Positions 63,732-64,000 of a DNA stretch of 64,000 bases are shown one piece after another; the first letter of the stretch is position 1, and every line of letters starts with the position of its first letter. Both the position numbers and the translations under genes were made by a program. The notes under the pieces were generated by a model. That model made no database searches. It saw only the letters and a program-made list of their open reading frames with translations, and had not been told where the DNA came from. The DNA is from JAJRXR01 sp041987545 (GTDB lineage: Bacteria; Planctomycetota; Phycisphaerae; Phycisphaerales; UBA1924). Where the stretch lies: the NCBI GenBank assembly GCA_041987545.1, contig JBHIWH010000008.1, positions 124,001 through 188,000 of the forward strand. Direction: 5' to 3'.

Positions 63732-64000
63732 GTGTCGGCCTCCTGCCAGATGGCGCGGGGGTCGAAGGCGGCCGAGGCGAGCATGGAGAGGACGACAACC
63801 GCGGTGAACGCGAGCACGCCCGGCCCCGGGTGGACCTGGACCCAGTCGCCGAGCTTGACCGCGGCGACGAGCGTGGCGACGAGCAGCACGTCGAGCATGC
63901 CCCAGCGCCCGAGCCACTCGACGGCGCGATACGTGAACGCCTGGTGGCGGCGGTGCAGGAGCAGGTCGCCCAGGCAGAGGGCGAGCATGGCGCCGAGCTT
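63728..64000 (-). CDS. pqiA: PqiA-like integral membrane protein (5' part outside window)
   Basis: The last 90 codons plus the stop are visible; the frame is open to the right edge (reading KLGAMLALCLGDLLLHRRHQ), so the ATG at 63988 inside it is not the real start. GRWGMLDVLLVATLVAAVKLGDW and the ending AFDPRAIW match the C-terminal part of PqiA-type (PF04403-like) membrane proteins. It precedes and overlaps pqiB, the normal pqiAB order. Confidence 0.88.
   Translation of the reverse strand, partial: KLGAMLALCLGDLLLHRRHQAFTYRAVEWLGRWGMLDVLLVATLVAAVKLGDWVQVHPGPGVLAFTAVVVLSMLASAAFDPRAIWQEADT

Overview
The window looks like chromosomal DNA of a high-GC member of the Planctomycetota, most likely class Phycisphaerae. 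The grounds are eight secreted proteins ending in a C-terminal 'GC-type dockerin' (paired F-D-F-S-D-V repeats ending G-C-P at the stop codon) plus one degenerate copy, two proteins with PEP-CTERM-like tails, a TIGR03790-type protein, and outer-membrane genes (LptD-like, PqiA/PqiB-like). This assignment is inferred from gene content; there is no rRNA in the window. Gene density is very high, many stop and start codons overlap, and no gap between genes exceeds about 300 bases.

Layout. 1-5.3 kb: ABC-2 type ATPase (cut by the left edge) and its large membrane partner, a tiny membrane protein, an M20 dipeptidase, and a PEP-CTERM lamin-tail-like protein. 5.5-6.7 kb: thiS-thiG (thiazole synthesis). 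6.7-14.3 kb: a low-GC orphan membrane protein, a PH-domain protein, cinA with an overlapping membrane protein, an SDR, and a solute-binding protein overlapping pyruvate kinase. 14.3-20.2 kb: an LptD-like barrel, tRNA-Ile2(CAU), and an S74-chaperone surface protein overlapped by a mini-dockerin protein. 20.3-24.1 kb: galE and the speA-speB putrescine pair. 24.3-36.4 kb: TIGR03790-dockerin protein, MBL hydrolase, cardiolipin synthase-like PLD, seven-loop EF-hand protein, tRNA-Met, tatA, an unusual folD, ligA, CYTH protein, haem peroxidase with PEP-CTERM-like tail, tRNA-Phe. 36.6-46.0 kb: five consecutive dockerin proteins (one a metalloprotease, one a beta-propeller/cytochrome c, two tandem paralogues). 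46.1-56.3 kb: lipoprotein, GNAT, asnB, orphan OppF-type ATPase, Gfo/Idh oxidoreductase, Ser/Thr kinase and several unknowns. 56.4-59.7 kb: TPR lipoprotein, then an ArsR-methyltransferase fusion followed by ahcY. 59.8-62.7 kb: two tandem paralogous dockerin proteins. 62.8-64 kb: PqiB- and PqiA-like genes, the latter cut by the right edge.

Three things stand out. (1) The dockerin-tagged exoproteome is very dense, has no recognisable cohesin partner here, and carries two near-invariant cysteines per tag. (2) The ArsR-methyltransferase gene has a near-consensus promoter whose initiation region is covered by a perfect 9+9 bp inverted repeat that includes the start codon, just ahead of ahcY; this suggests an autoregulated methylation-cycle switch. 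(3) Many housekeeping genes have a TAnnnT hexamer only 5-7 nt before the start codon and no ribosome-binding site, as expected for leaderless mRNAs, while exported proteins mostly have Shine-Dalgarno leaders. The FolD homologue also has three catalytic residues replaced.
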